Assembly: GCA_024278985.1 (NCBI GenBank)
Contig: JAJRSC010000030.1
Location: 1-64,000 of the forward strand
Direction of reading: 5' to 3'
Source: an archaeon
GTDB lineage: Archaea > AGJL01 > Methanococci > Methanococcales > Methanocaldococcaceae
Length of the DNA stretch: 64,000 nt
Shown here: positions 27,427-37,672 of the stretch, piece by piece
How the letters are laid out: every line of letters begins with the position of its first letter
Position numbering within the stretch: the first letter of the stretch is position 1
Program-made: the position numbers and the translations under genes
The notes under the pieces: model-generated
Database searches by the model: none
What the model saw: only the letters and a program-made list of their open reading frames with translations
What the model was told of the DNA's origin: nothing

Positions 27427-28008
27427 ATGAAAGTGCTTATTATTGATAATATTGATTCTTTTGTTTGGAATTTAGTTCAGTATGTTGGAACTTTGGGGCA
27501 TAAGGTTAAGATAGTTGATAATAAAATAACATTAAATGAGATTAAAAAGATAAATCCTGATAAGATTATAATAAGTCCTGGACCAAAAACACCAAAAGAT
27601 GCAGGAAATTGTATAAAGATTATTCAGGAAATTGAAATTCCTATATTAGGAGTTTGCTTAGGGCATCAGTGTATTGTTGAAGCCTTTGATGGAGAAGTTG
27701 GAAGAGCTAAAAGAGTAGTTCATGGAAAAGCATCATTAATAGAGCATGATAATGAGGGAATCTATAAAAATATTCCAAATCCATTTTATGGTGCAAGGTA
27801 TCACTCTTTAGTAGCCAAAAAAATAAGTAAAGAACTTAAAATAACTGCAAAGAGTTTAGATGATAATTATATTATGGGAGTTAGACATAAAAAATTACCA
27901 ATTGAAGGAGTTCAGTTTCATCCTGAGAGTATTATAACAGAATCAGAAAAATTAAAATTTCCAGATTTAGGATTAAAAATTATTGATAATTTTTTAAAAA
28001 ATTATTAG
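27427..28008 (+). CDS. trpG: Anthranilate synthase component II (glutamine amidotransferase)
   Basis: A 193-residue class I glutamine amidotransferase. The catalytic triad is seen as Cys in GVCLGHQ and His-Glu in QFHPES; the N-terminal LIIDNIDSFVWNLVQYVG is typical of TrpG/PabA. It supplies ammonia to TrpE, or possibly to PabB. trpE is not in the window and trpD is 17 kb away, so the trp genes are scattered. Its end overlaps the convergent bpsA by 4 nt. Confidence 0.88.
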   Translation: MKVLIIDNIDSFVWNLVQYVGTLGHKVKIVDNKITLNEIKKINPDKIIISPGPKTPKDAGNCIKIIQEIEIPILGVCLGHQCIVEAFDGEVGRAKRVVHGKASLIEHDNEGIYKNIPNPFYGARYHSLVAKKISKELKITAKSLDDNYIMGVRHKKLPIEGVQFHPESIITESEKLKFPDLGLKIIDNFLKNY

Positions 28009-29060
28009 GTTGTTGAACTTTCTGAGTCATTATATAATTCATCTCCAATATTTACCTCTTCCTCAAATCCTTTACTATTTTTAAGTGTTTCTATTCTAAA
28101 CATATAAGATTTATACCAAATTTCTTCAGGTTTTTTCTTTATAGGTGCTAATCTCCAAGCTCTTGTTTCTTCTTCATATCCCCAGTTTATATAGTGATTA
28201 AAGTTTCTAATAATATCTGTTATAACTACATTAAAATCATTTAATAATATTTTTTGTATTTCTCTCCACTTGTCAAGAGAACTCTCTCTTCTTGTTATTC
28301 TAAAGTATCCTGCTTTTCTTTCCCCTTTTAGAGAGGATATACCTCTACCTATAAATGTTTTTATGGCATATACAGTTTCTGGTGGGTCAGTTATGAATGT
28401 ATCAAATGCCTTACTATATTTGTTAGGAAGTGGTTTTCTTAAATCTAATGTAATTATTTCTATATTCTTATAGTTTAATCTTTCAGCAGTTTCTTTAATA
28501 AAGTTCATGAGTTCCTCATCAATATCTACAGCAACTATTCTTTTTGGGAGGTTTGTTAGCATTAAGGCAATACTTGTTAAGTCATCATCTCCTAAAACTA
28601 AAACATCCTTGTTAAATAAATCTCCTCTTGAATGCATTAATGCAACTCTTGCCAAGGTACATTCAGGAGTAACAAAACCCTGGTCAAATTCATGCTTTGG
28701 TAAAGGCCTATTTTTTGTTATTTCTTTAAATTCTTTTAAAATGTTTTCAAATGGTTTTATACTAACTCCTCTACCTTCACAACATTCACAAATAAAATCT
28801 TCTCTTTTTCCAATATTATACTTTTTAACAAAATCTAAACCTTTATTGGTTAAAGTAATGCCATTATCATTGATATTAACTAATCCCTCTTCTTCTAAAA
28901 CTCTTATGATTTCTGCAACCAATGGCAATGGTTCCTCACTGTAATCAACTATTTTCCAAAAATCTGATGTTGTTAAGATAGATGATAATACATTTTCTAT
29001 ACTTCTTTCATATACGGGAATATCTATTCTGTTTAAAACTTTTTCTAAGATTATTTCCAT
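28005..29060 (-). CDS. bpsA: Branched-chain polyamine synthase (N4-bis(aminopropyl)spermidine synthase)
   Basis: A 351-residue protein of the DUF43/BpsA family. An N-terminal winged-helix-like region (1-80) and a CECCEGRG zinc-like motif near 90 precede a Rossmann aminopropyltransferase domain with VLGDDDLTSIAL, VAVDIDEEL and the catalytic FITDPPETVYAIKTFIGRG. It transfers aminopropyl groups to make branched polyamines that stabilise nucleic acids in hyperthermophiles. It is 0 nt from the QueD-like gene upstream and shares its operon. Confidence 0.88.
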   Translation of the reverse strand: MEIILEKVLNRIDIPVYERSIENVLSSILTTSDFWKIVDYSEEPLPLVAEIIRVLEEEGLVNINDNGITLTNKGLDFVKKYNIGKREDFICECCEGRGVSIKPFENILKEFKEITKNRPLPKHEFDQGFVTPECTLARVALMHSRGDLFNKDVLVLGDDDLTSIALMLTNLPKRIVAVDIDEELMNFIKETAERLNYKNIEIITLDLRKPLPNKYSKAFDTFITDPPETVYAIKTFIGRGISSLKGERKAGYFRITRRESSLDKWREIQKILLNDFNVVITDIIRNFNHYINWGYEEETRAWRLAPIKKKPEEIWYKSYMFRIETLKNSKGFEEEVNIGDELYNDSESSTT

Positions 29061-29537
29061 TTATCTCACCCTTGTTTTATATACTGCTTTTTGTCCTAAT
29101 CCTTCATATAGGATAACCTCTATTTCTTCAATATTATCATATATTTTTAGTTTTTCTTTTAATTCATTGGCAATATAAATAGCTAAATCTTCAGCAGATG
29201 TTGAGGGGATTGGAAGTAAGATAACATCCTCAACAGGAATTAAATATTCCTTTTCTTTATATTTAAAAAATATAGATTTGTCTCTTATCTCATAGTATAT
29301 ATCATTTTTTAATTTTGGGAGGATTAGTTTATGGTCCAGTTTTTTACATATTTCTTTAGCGATTTTTTTTATTATTTTAAAATCACATAGAAAGTCATTT
29401 TTTTTATAACCATATAATTTAACATCTAAATAATAAGTATGTCCATGAATACATCCACAAGTTTCATGGCCAAAAACAATATGAGATGAAGAAAATTTAA
29501 TATTTGAATAAAGACCATTAATTTCAATTATTATCAT
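29061..29537 (-). CDS. 6-pyruvoyl-tetrahydropterin synthase/QueD-family protein
   Basis: A 158-residue T-fold protein. The zinc-binding histidines are seen as SSHIVFGHETCGCIHGHTYY, with the family's HGH; the late Glu is in YEGLGQKAVY. This family makes 6-carboxy-tetrahydropterin (QueD) or pterin precursors; in methanogens it could serve archaeosine or methanopterin. Exact substrate is not decided. It overlaps hacB by 4 nt; the same neighbours are found in M. jannaschii (MJ1271-MJ1272) as I remember. Confidence 0.8.
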   Translation of the reverse strand: MIIIEINGLYSNIKFSSSHIVFGHETCGCIHGHTYYLDVKLYGYKKNDFLCDFKIIKKIAKEICKKLDHKLILPKLKNDIYYEIRDKSIFFKYKEKEYLIPVEDVILLPIPSTSAEDLAIYIANELKEKLKIYDNIEEIEVILYEGLGQKAVYKTRVR

Positions 29538-30022
29538 TTTTTTACCCCTTTATATGTCCTAAAATAATTTATTAATCCTCCAGCATCTAAAATTTTTCTT
29601 TCAATTCCTTTAGGAACTGTACATTTTATAGTTTTATTATCTATTTTAATAACTTCTTTCTCAAGATCTATCTCTACAATATCCCCATCTTTAATTTCAT
29701 CTGTATCTGCTATTATAGGATAGAGAGCATTATTTATAGCATTTCTATAAAAAATTCTTGCAAAACTTTTGGCTACAACTACAGGAATTCCAAGATATTT
29801 TATAGCTAATACTGCCTGTTCTCTACTACTCCCACAACCAAAATTTTCCCCTGCTACTAAAATATCTCCTTTTTTTACTCTCTTAGAAAATTCAGTGTCT
29901 ATTCCATACATACAATATTTTGCTAACTCATAGGGATTTGTTGTCCTTAAATAAGGTCCTGGAATTATGGCATCAGTATCAATATCATCTCCAAATTTAT
30001 GGACTTTACCTTTAAAAATAAT
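29534..30022 (-). CDS. hacB: Homoaconitase small subunit, with ATT in place of the start codon
   Basis: About 162 codons. Conserved family sequence begins at 30022: ATT ATT TTT AAA GGT, reading [19 protein letters not shown], where the homologue MJ1271 starts M-I-I-K-G. A ribosome-site-like GGTGAT sits just ahead. In frame there is no ATG, GTG or TTG before 29911, and starting there would remove 37 conserved residues including [18 protein letters not shown]. The swivel-domain motif [10 protein letters not shown] is intact. It works with HacA in 2-oxosuberate synthesis for coenzyme B and/or leucine-type chain elongation. Confidence 0.82.
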   Translation of the reverse strand: MIFKGKVHKFGDDIDTDAIIPGPYLRTTNPYELAKYCMYGIDTEFSKRVKKGDILVAGENFGCGSSREQAVLAIKYLGIPVVVAKSFARIFYRNAINNALYPIIADTDEIKDGDIVEIDLEKEVIKIDNKTIKCTVPKGIERKILDAGGLINYFRTYKGVKK

Positions 30023-30080
30023 ATTATCACCTATTTAAATACTAAAAGATGTTAATAATTAAATAAAAAAGTAAAAAAAT

Positions 30081-30467
30081 TTATTCTTTGATTAAAACAG
30101 CATTAACTGTTCCATCTTGTCCAGGTCTTGAAGTGACTTTAGCTAAACCTAATTCTGTCTCAATAATTGCCCCTTTAGTAATAATATTTCTTCTAATATA
30201 GTGTATATTTGCACTGTTTTCTTTGACTGTTAATATTTTAACCTTTTTACATGTGTTTGTTTCTGGGTCTAAAACATTAGCAAAATCTGTTCTTACAACT
30301 TTAACTTTTAAGTTACCTCCTCTTGTTCTAACTTTTTTTAATTTAAAGTTATCAGAAACATGTGTTTCTATTGGTTCTCTACCCATTTCATATTTTCTTT
30401 TTTTTCTTGCCTTTTTATACAATCCTCCTGTTGGTTTTCTTCTACTTCTACCTTGCCATACAGACAT
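30081..30467 (-). CDS. rps8e: 30S ribosomal protein S8e
   Basis: A 128-residue protein starting [20 protein letters not shown], the invariant S8e N-terminus, with [18 protein letters not shown] and a C-terminal [10 protein letters not shown]. It is a small-subunit ribosomal protein. A run of T-rich and A-rich sequence separates it from hacB (58 nt). The start follows GAGGTGTTAAAAC. Confidence 0.95.
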   Translation of the reverse strand: MSVWQGRSRRKPTGGLYKKARKKRKYEMGREPIETHVSDNFKLKKVRTRGGNLKVKVVRTDFANVLDPETNTCKKVKILTVKENSANIHYIRRNIITKGAIIETELGLAKVTSRPGQDGTVNAVLIKE

Positions 30468-30591
30468 GTTTTAACACCTCTAAGATTTTATATATAAAAG
30501 TAAAATTTTAATATTTATAACAGCTTATAAAAACTTAACTATTATTTATATTGAATATATAAATTAATATTATTATAATTATATTTGTTAA

Positions 30592-31098
30592 TTATTGTTT
30601 CTCTTCATTATCTTTCATTTTAAAATCTTCGTTTATTATTATAACAACATCAGCAATTTTTTTTAAAGCTGTTGAAAATCCTGGTTCTGCTCCAATAATA
30701 ATAATTTTTTTTCCTTTTTCCTTTGCTTTTCTTATTGCAGGAAGAAAATCTGCATCTCTTGTAACATAAACAATAGTATCAATATTAGGGTTAAAAACTA
30801 ATTCTGTAGCATCTACTGCCATCTCTACATCAACATCTCCTGCTGAAATTCTTGGTTCAAATCCTTGATTTATAACTGCCTCTATTAATTTGTCTGATGC
30901 ATATTGATTTAAATATACTCTTCCTATAACTATATCCCCATATTCTTTAAGAACTTCCCTAATTTTATCTAAATTAATATTAAATTCCTTTCTTAACATA
31001 TTAGGACCATCAATTAAAAGTGCTATTTTATGATGTCCTCTTTTTCTTTTAGCTTTTTCATATATTTTAGTTGTTAAACTTTCCAATTTTTTCCACAT
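30592..31098 (-). CDS. NYN/PIN-like nuclease-domain protein
   Basis: A 168-residue protein of the LabA/DUF88 NYN family. The metal-binding acidic residues are seen in [24 protein letters not shown] and [24 protein letters not shown] domains are related to PIN nucleases and act on RNA. Full length with no extra domain. It stands alone, 125 nt downstream of rps8e on the same strand's upstream side. Substrate unknown. Confidence 0.85.
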   Translation of the reverse strand: MWKKLESLTTKIYEKAKRKRGHHKIALLIDGPNMLRKEFNINLDKIREVLKEYGDIVIGRVYLNQYASDKLIEAVINQGFEPRISAGDVDVEMAVDATELVFNPNIDTIVYVTRDADFLPAIRKAKEKGKKIIIIGAEPGFSTALKKIADVVIIINEDFKMKDNEEKQ

Positions 31099-31256
31099 CT
31101 TTTCACCAAAATTAAATATAAAGCTTTCTATAAAGATAAATATTTTTAATATTCAATATTTTAAGTATTCAAACAGCTCCTTATGTTACATCTTACAAAA
31201 TTAAAAATAGATATATCAACAAAGAAATAATAAATAATTATTATAGGTGATATTTA

Positions 31257-31547
31257 ATGAAATGTCCTTATTGTGGAGGAGATTGCATAAATAAAATGAT
31301 AGTAGAAATATATTTACAATCAGTTAAAAAGTATCTTAAGTATTCAAAAAATGAAAGTGTTGGGACTAATAACCCCACTGCTGGAGAAGTTGGAGAATGT
31401 AAAGAAACAGGAGGTAGAATATATTTATGTCCCTACTGTCAAAAACCTTTTAAAGCACCTTTCCTTAAAGATGGTAAGGGAAGTTTTAAATGTCCAAATT
31501 GTGGAAAAAAACTTTCTGTACCAGTAACAAATAAATTATTCTGTTAA
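31257..31547 (+). CDS. Small zinc-ribbon protein
   Basis: A 96-residue protein with three CxxC-type zinc motifs: CPYCGGDC at the N-terminus, CPYCQKPF near residue 58 and CPNCGKK near 79. The middle is polar (ESVGTNNPTAGEVGE). It is probably a nucleic-acid- or protein-binding zinc ribbon. The ATG follows GGTGATATTTA. It converges with dph2, overlapping it by 4 nt. Confidence 0.75.
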   Translation: MKCPYCGGDCINKMIVEIYLQSVKKYLKYSKNESVGTNNPTAGEVGECKETGGRIYLCPYCQKPFKAPFLKDGKGSFKCPNCGKKLSVPVTNKLFC

Positions 31548-32479
31548 AAATCTTCTTCTTGAATTTCATCTAATTTATAATCAAAATTATTATTTAAGAA
31601 CATTTTAAATTCTTCAACTGTATATATTGGTTTATTATATCTTATATAATCATCCAATACTATCCTTGGACAGGCAACAATAATATAACAATCAACATTA
31701 TAGTAAAGATATTCTGGAGATATATCATTCATTTCAATTAATATATAATTAATGTTGCTATCTCTAAGTAAGTTTTTTATTTCATTAAATTTTTTAATTC
31801 TTCTTTGTCCTGGTTTTGTTGATATAACTATTCCAACCTTTTTAGGAGGATTTAAAAATAACTTACTAACTATTGAAATTCTTTTTTTTATAAATTTTTT
31901 ACTTTCTTCAGTCTCTATTTTATCAAATTTATAACTAATTGGGTTATATATAAAAATATCTTTTTTATACTTATATGATAAAAGTAGTGGATGAAACCTT
32001 CCAGTCCCAACAAATAGAATATTTTTTCTATTTTCTAAGTTTGCTCTACATCCTAAGACAATCTTAGGATTAAATTCTTTTAAGATTTTTTTATACTGAA
32101 CTGTTGTTGCTATTTCAACATTATCATTAACTTTAATAAATTCATAAATATCTTTTTTTATCCTTTGTTCTTCCTCTCTACTAAATATTTGATATGCAGG
32201 AATAAAAAGTACATTATTATATTCTATATATGGAAGTGGTTCATGTCCATAATGGACTAATAAATCATATTCAATATTTGGAATATCACATGCTCCAAAG
32301 CATGAATTTCCATAAATAAAAATATCTATATCTAACAATTCTCCAATTTCTTCAGCTTCTTTTTCAACATCTAACTTTAAACCTTCAGGAGCCTGAAAAA
32401 TAATTTTTGGATTTTTTTTAGTTTTTAGGATGGTTTTAATTTTATTGATAACTTTCTCTCTCTCTAAATCAAATTTCAT
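31544..32479 (-). CDS. dph2: Diphthamide synthase Dph2 (3-amino-3-carboxypropyl transferase)
   Basis: A 311-residue [4Fe-4S] enzyme that cleaves SAM to an aminocarboxypropyl radical and modifies a histidine of elongation factor 2. The three cluster cysteines are visible: [12 protein letters not shown] near residue 60, LGCRANL near 165 and [11 protein letters not shown] near 270. It begins inside the end of the phosphoesterase gene (11-nt overlap), so the pair is probably co-transcribed. Confidence 0.9.
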   Translation of the reverse strand: MKFDLEREKVINKIKTILKTKKNPKIIFQAPEGLKLDVEKEAEEIGELLDIDIFIYGNSCFGACDIPNIEYDLLVHYGHEPLPYIEYNNVLFIPAYQIFSREEEQRIKKDIYEFIKVNDNVEIATTVQYKKILKEFNPKIVLGCRANLENRKNILFVGTGRFHPLLLSYKYKKDIFIYNPISYKFDKIETEESKKFIKKRISIVSKLFLNPPKKVGIVISTKPGQRRIKKFNEIKNLLRDSNINYILIEMNDISPEYLYYNVDCYIIVACPRIVLDDYIRYNKPIYTVEEFKMFLNNNFDYKLDEIQEEDF

Positions 32480-33170
32480 AAATATTCGACCTTATGAATT
32501 CCCTTAAGTCTCTTAATGTTCCAAAATTTAGTAAACCATATTCAGATATGGCTATAACTTCACTATTTAAAAATTCATTTTTTATTATTGGAGATGTTGG
32601 AGAGTTGTTAATTAAATCATTCCCAGGAGAAAGTGGGTTAAAGGCAGGTAAGACAATATAATTTTTATTGATTAAATAAATGGGTAATTTTATTATTGCT
32701 CCTACATCATCTCTAAGTTTTATAGAAGGATGTTCATGAGATATTATAAAATTCTCTCCTTTTATATGTTTATGTCCATGAGCTATAATATAGTTATTCA
32801 ATTTATAGTAATCTAAAATTTCGATATCTTTAGGGAATAGAGAGTCATGATTTCCTTTAATTAAAATTAATTCTACATACTCATTAATCTCACTTATAAA
32901 CTCTTTTAGTAGTTTTATCTCATTTGGATATGGTTTAAAGTTATGTTTTATATCTCCATTAATAATCAATTTTTTTATATTGTACTTATTAATTAAATTA
33001 ATAATATCCCTAACTACTTTATTTTTATGTATAATTGGAAAATTAGCCCCACCTTCTCCAAAATGAATATCAAACCCTATATGTATATCTCCAATAATTC
33101 CAATATCTTTATAAATAACAACTTTATCAGGAGTTAATGTAAATTTATTTATTTTTATTATCTATTCCAT
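32469..33170 (-). pseudogene. Metallophosphoesterase, interrupted by TAG at codon 3
   Basis: A calcineurin-like phosphoesterase of about 233 codons. Conserved coding reads from ATG 33170: Met-Glu-TAG-Ile-Ile-Lys-Ile. After the TAG (33164-33162) the frame is open to the end and includes the metal-site motifs GDIHIG, NGDIKH, KGNHDS and HGHKH in the right order. The first standard start after the TAG is TTG 32969, which would discard GDIHIG, an essential metal ligand motif. So either TAG was GAG, or translation begins at an ATA. The family is of the archaeal TIGR00024 type, exact substrate unknown. Confidence 0.75.
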
Positions 33171-33337
33171 AATTATCTATTTTGAAATTTTTAAATTAAA
33201 TATTTATTGAATTATATAATTTCTAAAATTTTAACCTTAATATAACAATAGTTTTTTATTTACATTTTGAGCATATCATAATTTATTATTAATATAATTA
33301 TCTTAAACTATAAAAGAATAATTTAGGAGGAGATTAA

Positions 33338-34546
33338 ATGATTAAACAGAAATGTATTGAATGTGGTAAAGAGTATAATGTTGATGAAATTGTCTATAAC
33401 TGTGAATGTGGAGGATTGTTAGAAATTGTTTATGATTTAGAAAATTTAGAAGTTAGTAGAGAAACATTTAAAAACAGAGAGTTTGGTGTTTGGAGATATA
33501 AAGAATTTTTACCTGTTAAAGATGAAAATAAAATAATATCCTTAAAGGAAGGAAATACACCACTTTATAGATGTAAAAATTTAGAGGAAATTTTTGGTGT
33601 TAAGGAGCTTTATGTAAAGCATGAAGGGGCTAATCCAACAGGTAGTTTTAAAGATAGAGGAATGACTGTAGGGGTTAGTTTAGCAAATACTTTAAATATA
33701 AAGTCAGTTGGCTGTGCATCAACAGGAAATACTTCAGCATCCTTAGCAGCCTACTCTGCAAAGGCAGGGATGAACTGTATAGTTCTACTACCAGAGGGTA
33801 AGGTTGCTTTGGGAAAATTAGCTCAGGCAATGTTTTATGGTGCTAAGGTTTTGGAGGTTATGGGTAATTTTGATTATGCCTTAGAAATGGTTAGAGAATT
33901 GGCAAATAAAAAGTATGTTTATCTTTTAAATTCTGTTAATCCATTTAGATTAGAAGGACAAAAAACTATTGGTTTTGAGATAGCAGAACAACTAAATTGG
34001 GATGTACCTGATAGGGTTATTGTTCCAGTTGGAAATGCTGGGAATATATCAGCAATATGGAAAGGATTTAAAGAATTTTATAAAACTGGATTAATTGATT
34101 CTCTCCCAAAAATGACAGGGATACAGGCAGAAGGAGCTAATCCAATAGTAAGAGCATTTAAAAAAGGTAAGGAGGATATTGAACCATATCCAAATCCTGA
34201 GACAGTTGCTACTGCAATTAGAATAGGTAATCCAGTAAATGCAAAAAAAGCACTTAGAGCAATTTATGAATCTAAGGGATATGCTGAAGATGTAAGTGAT
34301 GAAGAAATTTTAAATGCTCAAAAATTATTAGCAAGGAAAGAGGGAATATTTGTAGAACCAGCTTCTGCTTCATCAATTGCTGGATTAAAAAAACTCTTAG
34401 AAGAGGGAATAATTGATAAAGATGAAAAAATAGTTTGTATAACAACTGGACATGGATTAAAAGACCCTGATGCTGCTATAAGAGCATGTGAAAAACCAAT
34501 AAAAGTTAAAAATATTGATGATATATTAAAAATAATCTCCAATTAA
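33338..34546 (+). CDS. thrC: Threonine synthase
   Basis: A 402-residue PLP enzyme converting O-phosphohomoserine to threonine. An N-terminal zinc-ribbon (CIECGKEY...CECGG) precedes the PLP-lysine motif ANPTGSFKDRGM near residue 105, then GCASTGNTSASLAAYSA and GNAGNISAIWKGFKE, and the C-terminal ITTGHGLKDP. Full length. The ATG follows an excellent AGGAGGAGA site. Confidence 0.94.
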   Translation: MIKQKCIECGKEYNVDEIVYNCECGGLLEIVYDLENLEVSRETFKNREFGVWRYKEFLPVKDENKIISLKEGNTPLYRCKNLEEIFGVKELYVKHEGANPTGSFKDRGMTVGVSLANTLNIKSVGCASTGNTSASLAAYSAKAGMNCIVLLPEGKVALGKLAQAMFYGAKVLEVMGNFDYALEMVRELANKKYVYLLNSVNPFRLEGQKTIGFEIAEQLNWDVPDRVIVPVGNAGNISAIWKGFKEFYKTGLIDSLPKMTGIQAEGANPIVRAFKKGKEDIEPYPNPETVATAIRIGNPVNAKKALRAIYESKGYAEDVSDEEILNAQKLLARKEGIFVEPASASSIAGLKKLLEEGIIDKDEKIVCITTGHGLKDPDAAIRACEKPIKVKNIDDILKIISN

Positions 34547-34640
34547 TTAAAATATTTATTCATTTATTTTAATATAAATATGTATGAATAACTTATATAC
34601 TTCGACACTCATAAAATTATAATTGTGTTTTTTGAGGATG

Positions 34641-34658
34641 AGCATACGAATGCTTTTT
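34641..34658 (+). terminator. Hairpin followed by T-run downstream of thrC
   Basis: AGCAT (34641-34645) and ATGCT (34650-34654) form a 5-bp stem with an ACGA loop, followed by TTTT. It is 94 nt past the thrC stop and 39 nt before the next ATG, so it could end thrC transcription or act as an operator for the ATPase gene. The stem is short, hence the low confidence. Confidence 0.3.
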
Positions 34659-34696
34659 ATGATTAATATTAAAATCGTTTTTTATGGTGAATTTTT

Positions 34697-35707
34697 ATGA
34701 GATTTTATAATCGTGAAAGAGAGTTAAATTACCTAAAAACTTACTGTCAGTTAGAACCTAATTCTATTTTATTTGTTTATGGACCAAAATCTTCTGGGAA
34801 ATCAACAGTAATGAGAAGAGTTATTAAGGAGTTAGATGGTAGTAATGTAGTGTTTTTCTATTATAACCTAAGAAAGTATGCTACATATAGCAAGGAGGAG
34901 TTTTTAAGGATATTTTTTGAAAAGTCTGATAAAAAGTATCTATTAAATAAATTAGAACTTAACTTGGGAGTTTGTAAGTTTGGGATTGAAGAAAATTTTG
35001 ATTTTAATAGCTTATATTTAAATGATGTTTTTGCTAAAATAAATGAAAGTATAAATGCAGTTGTTGAAGAGGGAAAAAAACCAGTTTTAATAATAGATGA
35101 ACTGCAAAAGTTAAAGAATATTTACTTTAACAGTGGCAAGTCATTGTTAAATGAGTTATTTAATTTATTTGTATCTCTAACAAAAATGGAACACCTTTGT
35201 CATGTTATTTGTTTAACTTCTGACACTCTATTTATTGAGGAAATTCATAGAAATTCTACTTTAGAAAATGCTTCTAAGTATTATTTAATTGATTGGTTAC
35301 GGAAAGAGAGTATTAAAAGAATTTTAAAAGAAGAGGGTTTTAATGAAAAAGAAATAGATTATTGCTTAAACTATCTATCACTACCTTATGAAATAGTTGA
35401 TTTGATTGAAAATAAAAAACTTGGCTTGTCTGTTGAAGAGACTATAAGGCAGTGGATTAATATTGAGGCAGATAAGTTAAAGTACATAATTGATACTTCC
35501 AATTTAAATGAAGATGAAATTTATAACATCCTTTCTAAATTAAAGGACAATATAAAGGTTGACTATAAAAAAGAAGTTAAAAAAGAAGAGATGAAATATA
35601 TAAAATTTCTAATTGAGAGAGAGGTTTTATTCTATGATGTCGTAAATGGAATTATAAAACCTACATCACTAAAAAAGTGGTATGCTATAAAGGAAATTTT
35701 AGAGTAA
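34697..35707 (+). CDS. Archaeal P-loop ATPase with C-terminal winged helix
   Basis: A 336-residue protein of the archaeal ATPase family that is expanded in Methanocaldococcus. Walker A is YGPKSSGKSTVMRR near residue 28; Walker B is PVLIIDELQKLK near 133; a sensor-like VICLTSD follows. The C-terminal 80 residues look like a degenerate winged helix (YIKFLIEREVLFYDVVNG). Functions proposed for the family, such as DNA-associated or mobile-element roles, are not settled. Intergenic spaces of 150 and 290 nt surround it, so it stands alone and may be a mobile or lineage-specific insert. Confidence 0.8.
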   Translation: MRFYNRERELNYLKTYCQLEPNSILFVYGPKSSGKSTVMRRVIKELDGSNVVFFYYNLRKYATYSKEEFLRIFFEKSDKKYLLNKLELNLGVCKFGIEENFDFNSLYLNDVFAKINESINAVVEEGKKPVLIIDELQKLKNIYFNSGKSLLNELFNLFVSLTKMEHLCHVICLTSDTLFIEEIHRNSTLENASKYYLIDWLRKESIKRILKEEGFNEKEIDYCLNYLSLPYEIVDLIENKKLGLSVEETIRQWINIEADKLKYIIDTSNLNEDEIYNILSKLKDNIKVDYKKEVKKEEMKYIKFLIEREVLFYDVVNGIIKPTSLKKWYAIKEILE

Positions 35708-35998
35708 ATTATTTTACTTTTCTAATTTATTTTCTAATAGATAACTTATTTAGATTTTGAAATTAATAGTTATAAGGTTGGCTGTGGGATTTATAATATT
35801 TTGAGAATTGAAATCATATATTTAGAACCATAATAAACTTAAAGCAACATAAAATAAAGATAAAAACAAAAAAGCAAATTAAATTTTTTAATATTGATTA
35901 TTAAAATTATTAATCAGATAATATAACCATAAATTTTTAATAGTTTGCTACAAAATTATTTTTAGTTCTTAAGTTTTGTTTTATAAAAAGTGAGTAAA
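35708..35998. other. Intergenic region with no supported gene
   Basis: About 290 nt between the ATPase and UPF0058 genes. It contains the sequence AAGGTTGGCTGTGGGA near 35774-35789, GC-richer than its surroundings, and a short inverted repeat TGATTA/TAATCA near 35895-35916. No open frame of interest and no strong RNA fold is seen. Confidence 0.4.
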
Positions 35999-36301
35999 AT
36001 GCATAAAGAGCAATTAATGAGATTACATCAGTTTTTTGTTTATGTTATTAAGGAACTGATAGATGATGATTTTAAAAATTCTGAGGAATGTAAAAGATTG
36101 TTATATCTTTATGAAAAGTTGGATGTTAAGCCTCATCATATACATAGATTAAAATGTGAGCAAAAAACTGCTATCTTTATACTATCCACATGTCTGGCTA
36201 AGTTTTTATATAAAAAGATGGATATCCCTAAAAATTTACCTGAAAAATTTGAAGAAAATGCTTTAAAACATTTAAGAGCCTGCAGAAAAGATATTGAGTG
36301 A
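35999..36301 (+). CDS. UPF0058-family protein
   Basis: A 100-residue helical protein beginning [20 protein letters not shown], with [22 protein letters not shown]; this matches the archaeal UPF0058 family of unknown function. The ATG at 35999 lies after GTGAG; the upstream GTG at 35990 is part of that site. It ends 4 nt before guaAB and may be co-transcribed with it. Confidence 0.78.
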   Translation: MHKEQLMRLHQFFVYVIKELIDDDFKNSEECKRLLYLYEKLDVKPHHIHRLKCEQKTAIFILSTCLAKFLYKKMDIPKNLPEKFEENALKHLRACRKDIE

Positions 36302-36305
36302 AAAA

Positions 36306-37229
36306 ATGAATCCTAAGGAATTTATTGAGGAAAAGGTTGAAGAACTAAAAAAAGAAATTGGAAATAGAAAGGCAATAATTGCCCTTAGTGGAGGAGTAGA
36401 TAGTTCTGTTGCAGCAATATTAACAAGTTTAGCAATTGGAGATAATTTAACTGCTGTCTTTGTTGATACTGGCTTAATGAGAAAAGGAGAAAGAGAAGAA
36501 GTTGAAAAAGCATTTAAAGATAGGTTAAATTTAATTGTTGTAGATGCTAAAGATAGATTCTTAAATGCATTAAAAGGAGTAAAAGACCCAGAAGAAAAAA
36601 GAAAAATTATAGGAAAATTATTTATTGATGTATTTGAAGAAGTTGCCAAAAAAATAGGGGCTGAGGTTTTAGTTCAGGGAACTATTGCTCCAGATTGGAT
36701 AGAAACAGAGGGTAAAATTAAGAGCCATCATAATATTGCTCTGCCATCAGGGATGGTTTTGGAAGTTGTTGAGCCATTAAGAGAACTTTATAAGGATGAG
36801 GTTAGATTAGTTGCTAAAGAGTTAAATTTACCAGATAGCATTGTTTATAGACAACCATTTCCAGGGCCTGGTTTGGCAGTAAGAGTTTTAGGAGAAGTTA
36901 CAGAAGAAAAATTAAATATTTGTAGAGAAGCAAATGCTATAGTTGAGGAAGAGGTTAAAAAATCAGGATTAGATAAAGAATTATGGCAATACTTTGCAGC
37001 AGTTTTAGATTGTAAAGCAACAGGAGTTAAGGGAGATGAAAGAGAATATAACTGGATAGTTGCTATAAGAATGGTTAAATCACTTGATGCCATGACTGCA
37101 GATGTTCCAGAGATTCCTTTTGAACTTTTAAAAAGAATTAGTAAAAGAATAACATCAGAAGTTCCTAATGTTGCAAGAGTAGTATTTGATATAACTGATA
37201 AACCTCCAGCAACTATTGAGTTTGAATAG
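36306..37229 (+). CDS. guaAB: GMP synthase subunit B (ATP-pyrophosphatase)
   Basis: A 307-residue protein, the synthetase half of archaeal two-subunit GMP synthase. [14 protein letters not shown] is the PP-loop; [27 protein letters not shown] and [16 protein letters not shown] are conserved. The amidotransferase subunit (GuaAA) is not in the window. ATG 36306 is used; an in-frame TTG 36294 lies in the previous gene. The 3' end overlaps convergent rnp4 by 17 nt. Confidence 0.93.
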   Translation: MNPKEFIEEKVEELKKEIGNRKAIIALSGGVDSSVAAILTSLAIGDNLTAVFVDTGLMRKGEREEVEKAFKDRLNLIVVDAKDRFLNALKGVKDPEEKRKIIGKLFIDVFEEVAKKIGAEVLVQGTIAPDWIETEGKIKSHHNIALPSGMVLEVVEPLRELYKDEVRLVAKELNLPDSIVYRQPFPGPGLAVRVLGEVTEEKLNICREANAIVEEEVKKSGLDKELWQYFAAVLDCKATGVKGDEREYNWIVAIRMVKSLDAMTADVPEIPFELLKRISKRITSEVPNVARVVFDITDKPPATIEFE

Positions 37230-37575
37230 TATTTTTTTCTTTTCTTTTCTCTTTTTTTTCTCTAATATATGGAAATCTATATACTTTACCACATTCTAAG
37301 CAAGTATATACAACATGAGGGTATCTTTTACTTTTTACTCTAACCCTTAAATTTTTTCCAGGAATCCAAAAAGTTAAACATTTTTTACAAAATCTTCTCT
37401 TCCATTTTTTTGGCATTTTTAACCTAACTTTCATTGCAATTCTTCTTGCTAAATATACATATCTTTTAACTCTCTCCCAATTTCCTTTTTCTGCTTCTTC
37501 TTTAGCTAAATTCATTAATCTATCAATTCTCTCAAGTGCGATTTTTTTTATTTTTTTTTCAAGCTTGTTTTTCAT
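37213..37575 (-). CDS. rnp4: Ribonuclease P protein component 4 (Rpr2/Rpp21 family)
   Basis: A protein of about 120 residues: basic helical N-terminus, then a zinc ribbon with [11 protein letters not shown] and [14 protein letters not shown] (two CxxC pairs), and a Lys/Glu-rich tail. It works with Rnp1 in archaeal RNase P. Two ATGs are possible (37584 and 37575); I use the second, [11 protein letters not shown]. With rnp3 this makes two RNase P subunits in the window, in separate loci. Confidence 0.88.
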   Translation of the reverse strand: MKNKLEKKIKKIALERIDRLMNLAKEEAEKGNWERVKRYVYLARRIAMKVRLKMPKKWKRRFCKKCLTFWIPGKNLRVRVKSKRYPHVVYTCLECGKVYRFPYIREKKEKRKEKNTIQTQ

Positions 37576-37672
37576 AATAATCATTGTTATTTACAACTAT
37601 AAACACTAAACATTTATAATAGTTTATATTATTTTATAATGTAAAACATTATTAATGTTAGAGGAGATAACA

